Below are positions 1-8,309 of a stretch of 64,000 nt of DNA, one piece after another. Within the stretch, counting starts at the first letter, position 1, and every line of letters begins with the position of its first letter. The notes under the pieces were generated by a model. It searched no databases. It worked only from the letters and a program-made list of their open reading frames with translations, and was not told the origin of the DNA. The translations under genes were made by a program, and so were the position numbers. The stretch lies in NCBI RefSeq assembly GCF_025399795.1, contig NZ_JAODTZ010000047.1, positions 24,465 through 88,464 on the forward strand. The letters are read 5' to 3'. The stretch comes from Streptomyces rhizosphaerihabitans (lineage in GTDB: Bacteria > Actinomycetota > Actinomycetes > Streptomycetales > Streptomycetaceae).

Positions 1-279
1 CGGCAGCTTCCCGTACATCATGAGCGCCGAGACGAGCTGGACGAGCGCGAAGAAGAACGCCGTCGTCGCCAGCCAGGACTTCACGGCCCCCGTGCTGCTG
101 AAACCGGCGAGATTGAAGGCCGTTCCCGCGGGGTCGTGGACCTTGCCGTAGACGCCGAGACCGACCGCGACCGCCGCGGCGACCAGGGCCGGCACGAGAT
201 AGCGGGCCGGGTTCGGGCCGCCGTGGGCGGGTGGCGGAGAGGGGAAGCCCCGGGTGGCGGCGTTCGGGTCCACGGTCAT
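1..279 (-). CDS. DUF6529-like membrane protein, N-terminal part (cut by window start)
   Basis: Reading leftward from an ATG at 279, 93 codons run open to the window edge, so only the N-terminus is visible. A Pro/Gly-rich cytoplasmic start of about 20 residues precedes a hydrophobic segment (about residues 23-40), a loop, and a second hydrophobic stretch rich in Phe and Ala (about 65-88). The architecture and the loop motif YGKVHDP resemble the small DUF6529 membrane proteins of actinomycetes; this is recalled, not searched. The gene lies 25 nt downstream of the secreted protein at 305-982 on the same strand, so the two are probably cotranscribed. Its biochemical role is unknown. Confidence is good that it is a gene and modest for the family. 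Confidence 0.65.
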   Translation of the reverse strand, partial: MTVDPNAATRGFPSPPPAHGGPNPARYLVPALVAAAVAVGLGVYGKVHDPAGTAFNLAGFSSTGAVKSWLATTAFFFALVQLVSALMMYGKLP

Positions 280-304
280 GAACGGCTCCCTGTGGAAGAG
301 GCGG

Positions 305-982
305 TCAGGGGGTGACAGGACGCGCGATGATCTTCTGTCCGTCGATCGTCACGGCGCCGGTCTCCGGGTCGATCACCGGTGCCGCCGAAGGTGTGCCGTC
401 GCGCTCGACGACACCGACCTGCTTGCCACCCGGCAGCACGATCCAGCCGCCGTCGACCTTCGCGCCGCGCACGGTGGCTGTCGCCCGGTACAGGCCGGAG
501 GGCTTGATCGCCCGGTCGGCCGTGAAGCCGTAGCGCTGCCCGCCGACGGAGGCGGTGCCGCGAATCCGCTTGCCGTCCTGGAGGGTTCCGTTCAGCTCGT
601 CGCCGTTGCCGCCCGTGAGCTTCATGGTGCCGTCGTCCTTGACGTCACCCTTCAGCCAGGACTCCTTGTCGTGCCCGTCGCAGAAGTACGCGATCGCCTT
701 GCCGCCCCGCAGGGAGACAGCGACCGCCGAGGAGTTGTCGTCGGTGCGGCCCGCGTAGTCGGCGTTGGGCAGGGCGCGGCGGGACGGCGAGGGGCTGGGC
801 GAGGTGCTCGGTGACGGCGAGGAGGAGGCCGATGGGGCACTGGCCGACACCGAGACGCCCGGCGACGCCTGCCGGTACGGGTTCGACGCGTTCTTCGTCC
901 CCGTCATCGCGTTGAGCGACAACATGAACACGGCGAACACGAGCCCCGCGAGAAGGGTGAGAAGGGGTCCTGGACGCTTCAT
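305..982 (-). CDS. Membrane-anchored or secreted hypothetical protein with Ser/Pro linker
   Basis: The protein has 225 residues. A short basic start (MKRPG) is followed by one hydrophobic segment at about residues 5-24, an uncleaved anchor or a signal sequence. A low-complexity Ser/Pro/Ala linker follows (about 40-68). The globular domain (about 75-225) contains AYFCDGHDKESW and repeated Gly-rich beta-type strands, and ends by PVTP. The ATG at 982 was chosen over longer in-frame starts because a GGGGGAGG ribosome site sits just upstream and the hydrophobic segment then becomes N-terminal. The fold looks extracytoplasmic and all-beta. I do not recognise a named family. It is followed 25 nt later by the DUF6529-like gene, suggesting a two-gene membrane operon. 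Confidence 0.75.
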   Translation of the reverse strand: MKRPGPLLTLLAGLVFAVFMLSLNAMTGTKNASNPYRQASPGVSVSASAPSASSSPSPSTSPSPSPSRRALPNADYAGRTDDNSSAVAVSLRGGKAIAYFCDGHDKESWLKGDVKDDGTMKLTGGNGDELNGTLQDGKRIRGTASVGGQRYGFTADRAIKPSGLYRATATVRGAKVDGGWIVLPGGKQVGVVERDGTPSAAPVIDPETGAVTIDGQKIIARPVTP

Positions 983-1221
983 TCGGGCCTCCCCCGAGGC
1001 GAGTCTCCTGCAATGAGAGCGGACTCGCGCGCTCGCGTCCAGAGGCGCACGGGCGCGTTCTCGCCACAAGTGACGGAATAGGGCGATTAGGGTGACATCG
1101 GCCGAGTCTGAGAGCCCGAGCGGGCCGCCGACGACATCGCCCGGTCGCTGCCTCGGGCGGTGGAACAAGCCCACCCCGGGCAGAGAGATGCCGTCCGCCA
1201 CCTCTCTCGGGGACCTCGGCA

Positions 1222-1315
1222 AGCAGCAGTCCGTCCGAAGCGGGCAGCAGTTCGTCCGAAGCGGGCGGCAGCTGATCCGGGACGGGCGGCAGTCGATCAG
1301 GGGCGGGCGGCATGA
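1222..1315. repeat. 21-bp tandem repeat, about five units
   Basis: The element CAGT/CAGC/CATG recurs at 1227, 1248, 1269, 1290 and 1311, an exact 21-bp spacing. Each unit reads approximately CAGTTCGTCCGAAGCGGGCGG with some substitutions. The array lies in the 458-bp gap (983-1440) between the divergent genes at 305-982 and aroH. Because 21 is divisible by three it is open in several frames as a heptapeptide repeat, but no credible start or domain accompanies it, so I treat it as non-coding. The rest of the gap presumably holds both promoters; I see no clear box. Confidence 0.75.
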
Positions 1316-1440
1316 GCCGGTCCCGGCCGGATCCGGTGTGTGGCCCCCGTCTCGTCAGGCGGGCGCCGCACACCCGCGCGCGGGGGGCTGACTACGCTGG
1401 TGTGACACGACGTGTACACAGATCAGCGAGGAGCATCACC

Positions 1441-1803
1441 GTGGCGGTACGAGCGGTCCGGGGCGCCGTCCAACTGGAACGGGACGAGGCCGGCCACATG
1501 GACGAGCAGGTCAGCGAGCTGCTCACCGCCATCCTGGAGCGCAACGCGCTCACCACGGACGACCTGATCAGCATCTGGTTCACGGCGACGCCCGATCTGC
1601 ACAGCGACTTCCCGGCGGCGGCGGCGCGCAAGCTCGGCATCGTCGACGTCCCGCTGATCTGCGCGCAGGAGCTGGACATCGAGGGCGCGATGCCCCGGGT
1701 GGTCCGTGTTCTCGCCCACATCGAGTCCGACCGGCCGCGCGCCGACGTCGTGCACGTCTACCTGGGCGCCGCGGGCGCGCTCCGCAAGGACATCGCCCAG
1801 TGA
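1441..1803 (+). CDS. aroH: Chorismate mutase, AroH class
   Basis: Converts chorismate to prephenate, the branch step to Tyr and Phe, in the cytoplasm. The 120-residue length and fold order match the monofunctional trimeric AroH class (about 120-127 residues). The conserved active-site residues of the Bacillus enzyme have counterparts at Arg7, Cys74, Glu77 (in ICAQELDIEG) and Arg89 (in PRVVRVL). The GTG at 1441 was chosen because GAGGAG lies 5' of it and because it places Arg7 exactly where the family has it. The stop overlaps the tyrA GTG in a GTGA tetranucleotide, so the next pathway step is translationally coupled. Confidence 0.95.
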   Translation: MAVRAVRGAVQLERDEAGHMDEQVSELLTAILERNALTTDDLISIWFTATPDLHSDFPAAAARKLGIVDVPLICAQELDIEGAMPRVVRVLAHIESDRPRADVVHVYLGAAGALRKDIAQ

Positions 1804-2885
1804 GGACCGCACTCGTCATCGGAACCGGGCTGATCGGCACGTCCGCGGCCCTCGCGCTCGCCTCCCGCGGCGTCGTCGTCCACCTCGCCGACCACGACCC
1901 GGAGCAGGCCCGTACGGCGGCCGCGCTGGGCGCCGGCACGGACGAGGCCCCCGAGGGGCCGGTCGACCTCGTGATCGTCGCCGCACCGCCGGCGCATGTC
2001 GCCGCGACCCTCGCGGACGCCATGCGGCGCGGTCTCGCCCGTGGCTACCTGGACGTCGCCAGCGTCAAGGGCGGTCCCCGCCGCGAGCTGGAGGCGCTCG
2101 GCCTCGACCTCACCCCGTACATCGGCACGCACCCCATGTCGGGCCGCGAGAAGTCCGGGCCGCTGGCCGCGAGCGGCGACCTCTTCGAGGGCCGGCCCTG
2201 GGTGCTCACGCCGACCCGGGACACGGACACCGAGGTCCTGAACCTCGCGCTGGAACTGGTGTCGCACTGCCGTGCGGTGCCCGTCGTGATGGACGCGGAC
2301 GCCCACGACCGGGCCGTGGCGCTCGTCTCGCACATGCCGCACTTGGTGTCCAGCATGGTCGCCGCCCGTCTGGAGCACGCGGAGGAGACGGCGGTACGGC
2401 TCTGCGGGCAGGGCATCCGCGACGTGACCCGGATCGCGGCCTCCGACCCCCGGATGTGGATCGACATCCTCTCCGCGAACCCGGGCCCGGTCGCGGACCT
2501 CCTCTCGGACGTCTCCGCCGACCTCGACGAGACGGTCCAGGCGCTGCGTGCCCTGCAGTCCTCCGACGAGGCCAAGCGCCGCGAGGGTGCCACCGGCATC
2601 GAGGACGTCCTGTGCCGCGGCAACGCGGGCCAGGTCCGCGTCCCCGGCAAGCACGGCTCCGCGCCGCGCACCTACGAGGTCGTGGCCGTCCTCATCGACG
2701 ACCAGCCCGGTCAGCTCGCCCGCATCTTCGCCGACGCGGGGATGGCCGGGGTCAACATCGAGGACGTACGCATCGAGCACGCGACCGGTCAGCAGGCCGG
2801 TCTGGTGCAGCTGATGGTGGAACCGAAGGCGGTGCCGGTACTCGGCGCGGCACTGCGGGAGCGGGGCTGGGCGCTGCGCCAGTAG
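1800..2885 (+). CDS. tyrA: Prephenate dehydrogenase
   Basis: Oxidatively decarboxylates prephenate to 4-hydroxyphenylpyruvate in tyrosine synthesis, using NAD(P). The 361-residue protein opens with a Rossmann GTGLIG loop (residues 8-13), followed by the TyrA catalytic region with THPMSGREKSG (about 113-123) and the helical domain carrying SHMPHL. A C-terminal ACT domain (about 290-361, AVLIDDQPGQLARIF) suggests feedback control by an aromatic amino acid. The GTG start overlaps the aroH stop by four bases. Because AroH supplies prephenate directly, the pair forms a compact two-step tyrosine branch. Confidence 0.95.
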   Translation: MRTALVIGTGLIGTSAALALASRGVVVHLADHDPEQARTAAALGAGTDEAPEGPVDLVIVAAPPAHVAATLADAMRRGLARGYLDVASVKGGPRRELEALGLDLTPYIGTHPMSGREKSGPLAASGDLFEGRPWVLTPTRDTDTEVLNLALELVSHCRAVPVVMDADAHDRAVALVSHMPHLVSSMVAARLEHAEETAVRLCGQGIRDVTRIAASDPRMWIDILSANPGPVADLLSDVSADLDETVQALRALQSSDEAKRREGATGIEDVLCRGNAGQVRVPGKHGSAPRTYEVVAVLIDDQPGQLARIFADAGMAGVNIEDVRIEHATGQQAGLVQLMVEPKAVPVLGAALRERGWALRQ

Positions 2886-3187
2886 GCCCGACGACATGGG
2901 CCCGGGCCCGCCCGGGACCTGCGCGACGGGTCGCGGCGCCGACGCGTGCACGGCCGCAGACGGCTGCGGGAGGCGCAGTCGTGCGAGGCCCGGGAGGCGC
3001 CCTGGCGCCCGGCGGTGCGGGCGTGGCAGCGAGGATCGGCACGGGGCCAGGGCCCTGCGCCGATGGAGCTCCGGGACCGGCCCCGGGGCGGGCCAGTAAT
3101 ACGGGGTCCGTGGAGCCAGTAACCTTGTGCGGGGCGCGATCGCGTCCCGCAGAGACCTCCGCCCCGCACCAGGAAGGTGTTCCCACC
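2886..3187. other. 302-bp gap between tyrA and cmk
   Basis: A GC-rich spacer with no credible reading frame of its own. An octamer GCCAGTAA occurs at 3092-3099 and again at 3115-3122, the AT-richest spots, and may belong to a cmk promoter. I see no terminator hairpin that would clearly separate cmk from aroH-tyrA. Confidence 0.4.
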
Positions 3188-3883
3188 GTGGACAACGGCG
3201 CCGCCCGTACCGCTCCGGCTGTGATTGTCGCCATCGACGGCCCCTCCGGCACGGGCAAGTCGAGCACCTCGAAGGCCGTGGCCGCGAAGCTCGGTCTGAG
3301 CTACCTCGACACGGGTGCCCAGTACCGCGCCATCACGTGGTGGATGGTCAGCAACGGCGTCGACATCACGGACCCCTCCGCGATCGCCGCCGTGGCCGAC
3401 AAGCCGGAGATCATCTCCGGTACCGACCCGGCCGGGCCGACCATAACGGTCGACGGGACCGACGTCGCCGGCCCGATCCGTACGCAGGAGGTCACCTCCA
3501 AGGTGAGCGCGGTCAGCGCCGTGCCCGAGGTGCGTGCCCGGATCACCGAGCTGCAGCGCACCCTCGCCGGGTCCGCGCCGGCCGGCATCGTCGTCGAGGG
3601 CCGGGACATCGGCACCACCGTCCTGCCCGACGCCGACCTGAAGATCTTCCTCACCGCCTCCCCGGAGGCGCGTGCCGCCCGGCGCAGCGGTGAGCTGAAG
3701 GGCGCGGACATCGACGCGACCCGTGAGGCGCTGATCAAGCGGGACGCGGCCGACTCCAGCCGTAAGACCTCCCCCCTCGCCAAGGCGGACGACGCGGTCG
3801 AGGTGGACACCTCGGACCTCACGCTCCAGCAGGTCATCGAGTGCGTCGTCACCCTCGTCGAGGAGAAGCGGGCCGCCAAGTGA
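3188..3883 (+). CDS. cmk: Cytidylate kinase
   Basis: Phosphorylates CMP and dCMP to the diphosphates with ATP, feeding nucleotide pools. The P-loop is GPSGTGKS at residues 18-25 in the typical AIDGPSGTGKSS context. It is followed by the Cmk insert region and the VEGRDIGTTVLPDAD motif (about 137-151), then RRSGE and RDAADSSR, the CMP-binding and lid arginines. The 231-residue length is normal. The GTG at 3188 was chosen because the P-loop then sits at the usual distance. The stop overlaps the acyltransferase GTG in GTGA, and Der follows, reproducing the common actinobacterial cmk-plsC-der cluster. Confidence 0.95.
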   Translation: MDNGAARTAPAVIVAIDGPSGTGKSSTSKAVAAKLGLSYLDTGAQYRAITWWMVSNGVDITDPSAIAAVADKPEIISGTDPAGPTITVDGTDVAGPIRTQEVTSKVSAVSAVPEVRARITELQRTLAGSAPAGIVVEGRDIGTTVLPDADLKIFLTASPEARAARRSGELKGADIDATREALIKRDAADSSRKTSPLAKADDAVEVDTSDLTLQQVIECVVTLVEEKRAAK

Positions 3884-4554
3884 CCGCACCCTCCGCGAGA
3901 CGCGCCGAGGTCGGGCGCCGGATCGGCGTCGGCCTGATGTACGGGCTGTTCAAGCCGCGCGTGCTCGGCGCCTGGAAGGTCCCCGCGACCGGCCCGGCGA
4001 TCCTGGCCGTGAACCACTCGCACAACATCGACGGGCCGATGGTCATGGGCGTCGCGCCCAGGCCCACACACTTCCTGATCAAGAAGGAAGCGTTCATCGG
4101 CCCGCTCGACCCGTTCCTGCTGGGCATCGGCCAGCTGAAGGTGGACCGCGAGATCGCCGACCGCACGGCCATCACCGACGCTCTCGGCGTCCTGGCGTCC
4201 GGCGGAGTCCTCGGGATCTTTCCGGAGGGCACCCGGGGCGAGGGCGACTTCGCCTCGCTGCGGGCCGGGCTCGCGTACTTCGCGGTGCGCAGCGGAGCCC
4301 CGATCGTCCCGGTGGCTGTGCTGGGAAGTTCCGAGAGGACCAGCCGGTTGACCAAGGCGCTGCCCCCGCTGCGCAGCAGGGTCGACGTCGTCTTCGGCGA
4401 CCCCTTCGAAGCGGGCGACGGCAGCGGACGGCGTACGCGCCAGGCGCTGGACGAGGCCACCGGCCGCATCCAGAAACAGCTCAGCACCCATCTGGACCAC
4501 GCCAGGCGTCTGACCCGACGCCCGGAAAACGCCGGGCGCCCCGTCGGGCGTTAG
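3880..4554 (+). CDS. plsC: 1-acyl-sn-glycerol-3-phosphate acyltransferase family protein
   Basis: A 224-residue membrane-associated acyltransferase expected to transfer an acyl chain to lysophosphatidic acid or a related lysolipid. The catalytic HX4D box appears as NHSHNID (about residues 45-51), and the glycerol-phosphate-binding FPEGTRGEGDF motif at about 113-123. The GTG at 3880 overlaps the cmk stop by four bases, indicating translational coupling. A longer in-frame ATG at 3841 lies inside cmk and is unlikely. Substrate specificity cannot be read from sequence, so the symbol denotes the family. A C-terminal basic stretch (ARRLTRRPEN) is typical of peripheral attachment. Confidence 0.88.
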   Translation: MTAPSARRAEVGRRIGVGLMYGLFKPRVLGAWKVPATGPAILAVNHSHNIDGPMVMGVAPRPTHFLIKKEAFIGPLDPFLLGIGQLKVDREIADRTAITDALGVLASGGVLGIFPEGTRGEGDFASLRAGLAYFAVRSGAPIVPVAVLGSSERTSRLTKALPPLRSRVDVVFGDPFEAGDGSGRRTRQALDEATGRIQKQLSTHLDHARRLTRRPENAGRPVGR

Positions 4555-4631
4555 GCGACACTTAGTAGTGGATCATCCGGTTTACGGGCGTTCCACCGAT
4601 CACCACGAATGAACGACGAGGTACGGACTTC

Positions 4632-6110
4632 ATGAACGACCACATCCAGCCCGACGGCTCGGCGGAACACGAGCACGGGGCGCTTGGCGATGCCGAGTAC
4701 GCGGAGTTCATGGAGCTCGCCGCGGAAGAGGGCTTCGACGTCGAGGACGTCGAGGGCGCGATCGAGGAGGCGGGCCACGGCCCGCTGCCCGTCCTCGCCG
4801 TCGTCGGCCGCCCGAACGTCGGCAAGTCGACCCTGGTGAACCGCATCATCGGCCGCCGTGAGGCCGTCGTCGAGGACAAGCCCGGCGTCACCCGCGACCG
4901 CGTCACCTACGAGGCCGAGTGGGCGGGCCGCCGCTTCAAGCTCGTCGACACCGGCGGCTGGGAGCAGGACGTCCTCGGCATCGACGCGTCCGTCGCCGCC
5001 CAGGCCGAGTACGCGATCGAGGCCGCCGACGCGGTCGTCTTCGTCGTCGACGCCAAGGTCGGCGCGACCGACACCGACGAGGCGGTCGTACGCCTTCTCC
5101 GCAAGGCCGGCAAGCCCGTCGTCCTGTGCGCCAACAAGGTCGACGGCATGAGCGGCGAGTCCGACGCCTCGTACCTCTGGGCCCTCGGTCTCGGCGAGCC
5201 GCACCCGGTCTCCGCGCTGCACGGCCGCGGCACCGGCGACATGCTGGACGCCGTCCTGGAGGCGCTGCCCGAGGCCCCGGCGCAGACCTTCGGCACCGCG
5301 GTGGGCGGCCCCCGCCGTATCGCCCTGATCGGCCGTCCGAACGTAGGCAAGTCCTCGCTGCTGAACAAGGTGGCCAACGAGGACCGCGTGGTCGTCAACG
5401 AGGTCGCGGGCACCACCCGTGACCCGGTCGACGAGCTCATCGAACTCGGCGGCATCACCTGGAAGTTCGTCGACACGGCGGGCATCCGCAAGCGCGTCCA
5501 CCTCCAGCAGGGCGCCGACTACTACGCCTCGCTGCGCACCGCCGCCGCCGTCGAGAAGGCCGAGGTCGCGGTCATCCTGATCGACGCGTCCGAGACCATC
5601 TCCGTGCAGGACCAGCGCATCGTCACCATGGCCGTCGACGCGGGCCGCGCCATCGTCCTCGCCTTCAACAAGTGGGACACCCTCGACGAGGAGCGCCGCT
5701 ACTACCTGGAGCGGGAGATCGAGACCGAGCTCGCCCAGGTCGCCTGGGCGCCCCGGGTGAACGTCTCGGCCCGCACCGGCCGCCACATGGAGAAGCTCGT
5801 CCCGGCGATCGAGACCGCCCTGGACGGCTGGGAGACCCGCGTCCCGACCGGCCGCCTGAACGCCTTCCTCGGCGAGCTGGTCGCCGCCCACCCGCACCCG
5901 GTCCGCGGCGGCAAGCAGCCCCGCATCCTGTTCGGCACGCAGGCGGGCACCAAGCCTCCGCGGTTCGTGCTCTTCGCCTCCGGCTTCATCGAGCACGGCT
6001 ACCGGCGCTTCATCGAGCGCCGGCTGCGCGAGGAGTTCGCCTTCGAGGGCACGCCGATCCACATCTCGGTGCGGGTGCGCGAGAAGCGCGGCGCCAACAA
6101 GAAGAAGTAG
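4632..6110 (+). CDS. der: Ribosome biogenesis GTPase Der (EngA)
   Basis: An essential GTPase that helps mature the 50S subunit. The 492-residue protein has two tandem G domains: Walker A GRPNVGKS at 59-66 with DTGGW, NKVDG and SALHGRGTGD downstream, and a second GRPNVGKS near 234-241 with DTAGI and NKWD. A C-terminal KH-like domain follows (about 400-492), ending in a Lys-rich tail (GANKKK). An acidic N-terminal extension of about 50 residues, rich in Glu and Asp, precedes the first G domain, as in other actinomycetes. It is the last gene of the aroH-tyrA-cmk-plsC-der run, and a strong hairpin follows at 6127. Confidence 0.96.
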   Translation: MNDHIQPDGSAEHEHGALGDAEYAEFMELAAEEGFDVEDVEGAIEEAGHGPLPVLAVVGRPNVGKSTLVNRIIGRREAVVEDKPGVTRDRVTYEAEWAGRRFKLVDTGGWEQDVLGIDASVAAQAEYAIEAADAVVFVVDAKVGATDTDEAVVRLLRKAGKPVVLCANKVDGMSGESDASYLWALGLGEPHPVSALHGRGTGDMLDAVLEALPEAPAQTFGTAVGGPRRIALIGRPNVGKSSLLNKVANEDRVVVNEVAGTTRDPVDELIELGGITWKFVDTAGIRKRVHLQQGADYYASLRTAAAVEKAEVAVILIDASETISVQDQRIVTMAVDAGRAIVLAFNKWDTLDEERRYYLEREIETELAQVAWAPRVNVSARTGRHMEKLVPAIETALDGWETRVPTGRLNAFLGELVAAHPHPVRGGKQPRILFGTQAGTKPPRFVLFASGFIEHGYRRFIERRLREEFAFEGTPIHISVRVREKRGANKKK

Positions 6111-6126
6111 CGCCCACGGGCAACGC

Positions 6127-6160
6127 GTGAGGGGCGGCTCCCTGGGGAGCCGCCCCTCAC
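6127..6160 (+). terminator. Transcription terminator after der
   Basis: A perfect 15-bp stem (GTGAGGGGCGGCTCC and its complement) with a CTGG loop begins 17 nt after the der stop. No U-tract follows, as is usual in Streptomyces. It may also serve the convergent minus-strand gene ending at 6188. Confidence 0.85.
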
Positions 6161-6187
6161 ACATGACCGCTCAAGGACCTTGCCGCT

Positions 6188-6628
6188 TCAAAGACCCCTG
6201 CGCGGTGCGGGCGGCAGCGCGGCCGGGATGTGGTGCATCCCGGTGCCGTGCTGGCGTGCGCCCGGCTGCCAGACAGCCGTCGCCGTCGTGGTGTGCCCGT
6301 GCTGCGCGGCGATCTGCCGCGCGGTGTGCGCCCCCGCGCTGTACGAGCTGTACGTGCCCGACGAGCTGAACGAGTTCGAACCGCGCCCGAGGCTCCCGAA
6401 GGCCGTGAAGCCCAGGTTCTCCTCGCCGTGCCGGTCGCCCGGCAGGGTCCTGAAGGATCTGATCCACTCGGCGTAGAGCGCGTCGTAGATCGGCGTGGCT
6501 GACGGGCCGCCCTGATGAGGGTCCTGCACCGGTCGCGACGCCGGCACCTCTCTGCTCGAACGGAGGGGGGAGCCCGAGGGAGGGACCGGCTGGAAGGGCC
6601 GGTGGCCGGGGACGTCGTAGGTGTGCAC
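6188..6628 (-). CDS. Hypothetical protein, Ser/Gly/His-rich
   Basis: About 146 residues from a GTG at 6628 (VHTYDVPGHRPF). The N-terminal third is Pro/Ser-rich. A central block, TPIYDALYAEWIRSFRTLPGDRHGEENLGFTAF, carries most of the conserved-looking residues (not quoted in full elsewhere), followed by a Ser/Gly/Tyr stretch (SSSGTYSSYSAG) and a His/Thr/Ala tail. It resembles unnamed Streptomyces proteins, and I cannot assign a function. The start is uncertain: no strong ribosome site precedes the GTG, and an open frame continues upstream into the 93-bp repeats, which are unlikely to be coding. It converges with der across the terminator at 6127-6160. Confidence 0.55.
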   Translation of the reverse strand: MHTYDVPGHRPFQPVPPSGSPLRSSREVPASRPVQDPHQGGPSATPIYDALYAEWIRSFRTLPGDRHGEENLGFTAFGSLGRGSNSFSSSGTYSSYSAGAHTARQIAAQHGHTTTATAVWQPGARQHGTGMHHIPAALPPAPRRGL

Positions 6629-6774
6629 GTACGTGCCAACGACCCCGGAGCCCAACAGATGCGGCCGGCACGGCCATTTCGCGGGTCGTCCGGAGTGAGC
6701 GGCGCACGCGGGAGCGCGAGGGCGCGGGGAACCGCGCGGGCAACCCGCCACGGCCGGTGCCGGCCGCCCCCCTT

Positions 6775-7160
6775 CGGTTTCCCGCCGAACGCCGACGAGG
6801 CGCCCCGCCTTCGGTTCCCGGCGGACCCGTCGAATCCCGGAGTGGGGCACAGGCCCTGGACCCCCGGCGCATCCCGCCGAAGGTCGGCGAGGCGCCCGCC
6901 CTCAGATCCCCGGCGGACCCCACCGAATGCCGGAGTGGCGCGCACGCCCTGGACCCCCGGCGCATCCCGCCGAAGGCCCGTGCATCGCCCCGCCTTCAGT
7001 TCCCCGGCGGACCCCGTCGAATCCCGGAGTGGCGCTGTGTCCTCGGTTCCCCGGCGAATGCCGGAGCGACGACCGTGCCCCTGGGTTCCCGGCGGGCTCC
7101 GCCGAGCCTTCGCGCGGCGCCGTGCGGTCGGTTCCCGGCGGACCCCGCCGGGAACCGTGC
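6775..7160. repeat. About 93-bp imperfect tandem repeats
   Basis: The landmark GCGGACCC occurs at 6821, 6913, 7007 and again at 7138, and a 26-bp match beginning TGGACCCCCGGCGCATCCC occurs at 6857 and 6950. Unit length is 92-94 bp, with about three good units and degenerate flanks. The array fills most of the 549-bp gap (6629-7177) between two minus-strand hypothetical genes. Open frames through it encode only repetitive Arg/Pro/Gly peptides, so it is most likely non-coding. Confidence 0.75.
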
Positions 7161-7177
7161 CGTGCCGTGCGGTGCCC

Positions 7178-7951
7178 TCACGTACCGGCGAGCGGCATCG
7201 CGGCCGCGACCAGCTTCCCGTTGGCCGCCGCCTTGTCGAGCGCGTCGCGCAGCAGGTCCTCCCGGGGCTGGCGCCCGATCGAGCCGACCGGTGCCGCGAA
7301 CAGGAGCACCTGCTGGTGCTTGTTGGCGGCGGCGCGCCAGCTCTCGGTGACCTGGAGTGCCTGGTGGGCCTGCCACCAGGCGACGGGCGAGCCGCCGCCG
7401 GTGCCCGGCTGGAGCACGGCGTGCAACTGGCCCATGGCCAGCAGCACGGACCAGCCGTGCAGGACCGGCGGCACCGAGTTCAGCTCGATCGCGGGCATGA
7501 AGCCCTGCTCGATGAGCAGGGGCAGGAAGTCGTCGCCGATGTCGGTCGAGCCGGGGCGCACGATCGGCCCGGTCGGCTCGACGACGAGCGCCGGGTGCAA
7601 CTCGCCGTTGATCAGCACGAGTCCGCTGGTGACACCGAGCACGGCCTGCTCGGGTCCGGTGTCGGCGGGTGTGCCGTCGGGGTGGATCGAGCGGACGGCG
7701 CCCTGGAGCTGCTCCTCGGTGACCTGCACGACCTGTGAGGGCAGGCAGGTGGCGTGGGCGAAGGCGAGGACGGCGGTCTCGTCGCCGATGAACAGGACGG
7801 TGCTGGTGCGCTCCTGTTCCGAGTCGCCCGGGGTGCGGCACGACGTGCAGTCGTAACTGCCGGGGGCGTTCTCTCCGGCGAGCAGCCGGTCGGCTTCTTC
7901 GTCGCCGATCTCGGCGCGTACGTCGTCGCTGACGTCGAGCATGCGCGGCAC
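7178..7951 (-). CDS. Conserved hypothetical protein, 257 residues
   Basis: A soluble-looking protein with no signal or membrane segment. The N-terminal region carries a CTSC pair (about residues 35-38) and a third cysteine in FAHATC, which could bind metal. The middle has alternating beta strands (LVLINGELHPALVVEPTG) and an aromatic stretch (SPVAWWQAHQAL). The C-terminus contains KHQQVLLFAAPVGSIG, reminiscent of a nucleotide- or phosphate-binding edge, though not a recognised motif. It looks like one of the Streptomyces-wide proteins of unknown function. It is monocistronic and its start lies across a 535-bp gap from the divergent rpf gene. Confidence 0.8.
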   Translation of the reverse strand: MPRMLDVSDDVRAEIGDEEADRLLAGENAPGSYDCTSCRTPGDSEQERTSTVLFIGDETAVLAFAHATCLPSQVVQVTEEQLQGAVRSIHPDGTPADTGPEQAVLGVTSGLVLINGELHPALVVEPTGPIVRPGSTDIGDDFLPLLIEQGFMPAIELNSVPPVLHGWSVLLAMGQLHAVLQPGTGGGSPVAWWQAHQALQVTESWRAAANKHQQVLLFAAPVGSIGRQPREDLLRDALDKAAANGKLVAAAMPLAGT

Positions 7952-8309
7952 GGTGGCTCCTCGGGATGCGGTGCATGGCGGTGCCGGGTGGCTCCCGGCC
8001 CATGAATCGGGGGTTCCCGGCTCATGAAGATGTCAACGGGTGATCTGTGGCCGGAGTCACGCTCGAGAGCGAACGGAATCGAACCATCCGACGCCCAGGG
8101 TGAAGATGCCCCCGGAATTGGTTACTCCGAGTCAACTTCCGCGAGTCGTAGGGAAGTTGATCGGGTGAAGTGGGTCACAGACGGCAAGAGGCGCAGGTCG
8201 ACAAATCCGGAAATCACCCAATGAAGTGGGTGGCTGAAAATCGATGATACCCGCGGTAACGGCTAACTGGCCTCGAATGACAAAGAGTTGGTTGATATCG
8301 GGGCGCCCG

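Noticed and set aside
1092..1391. Heptapeptide-repeat protein encoded by the 21-bp array
   Set aside because: No ribosome site or conserved domain; the open frame results from the repeat length being a multiple of three.
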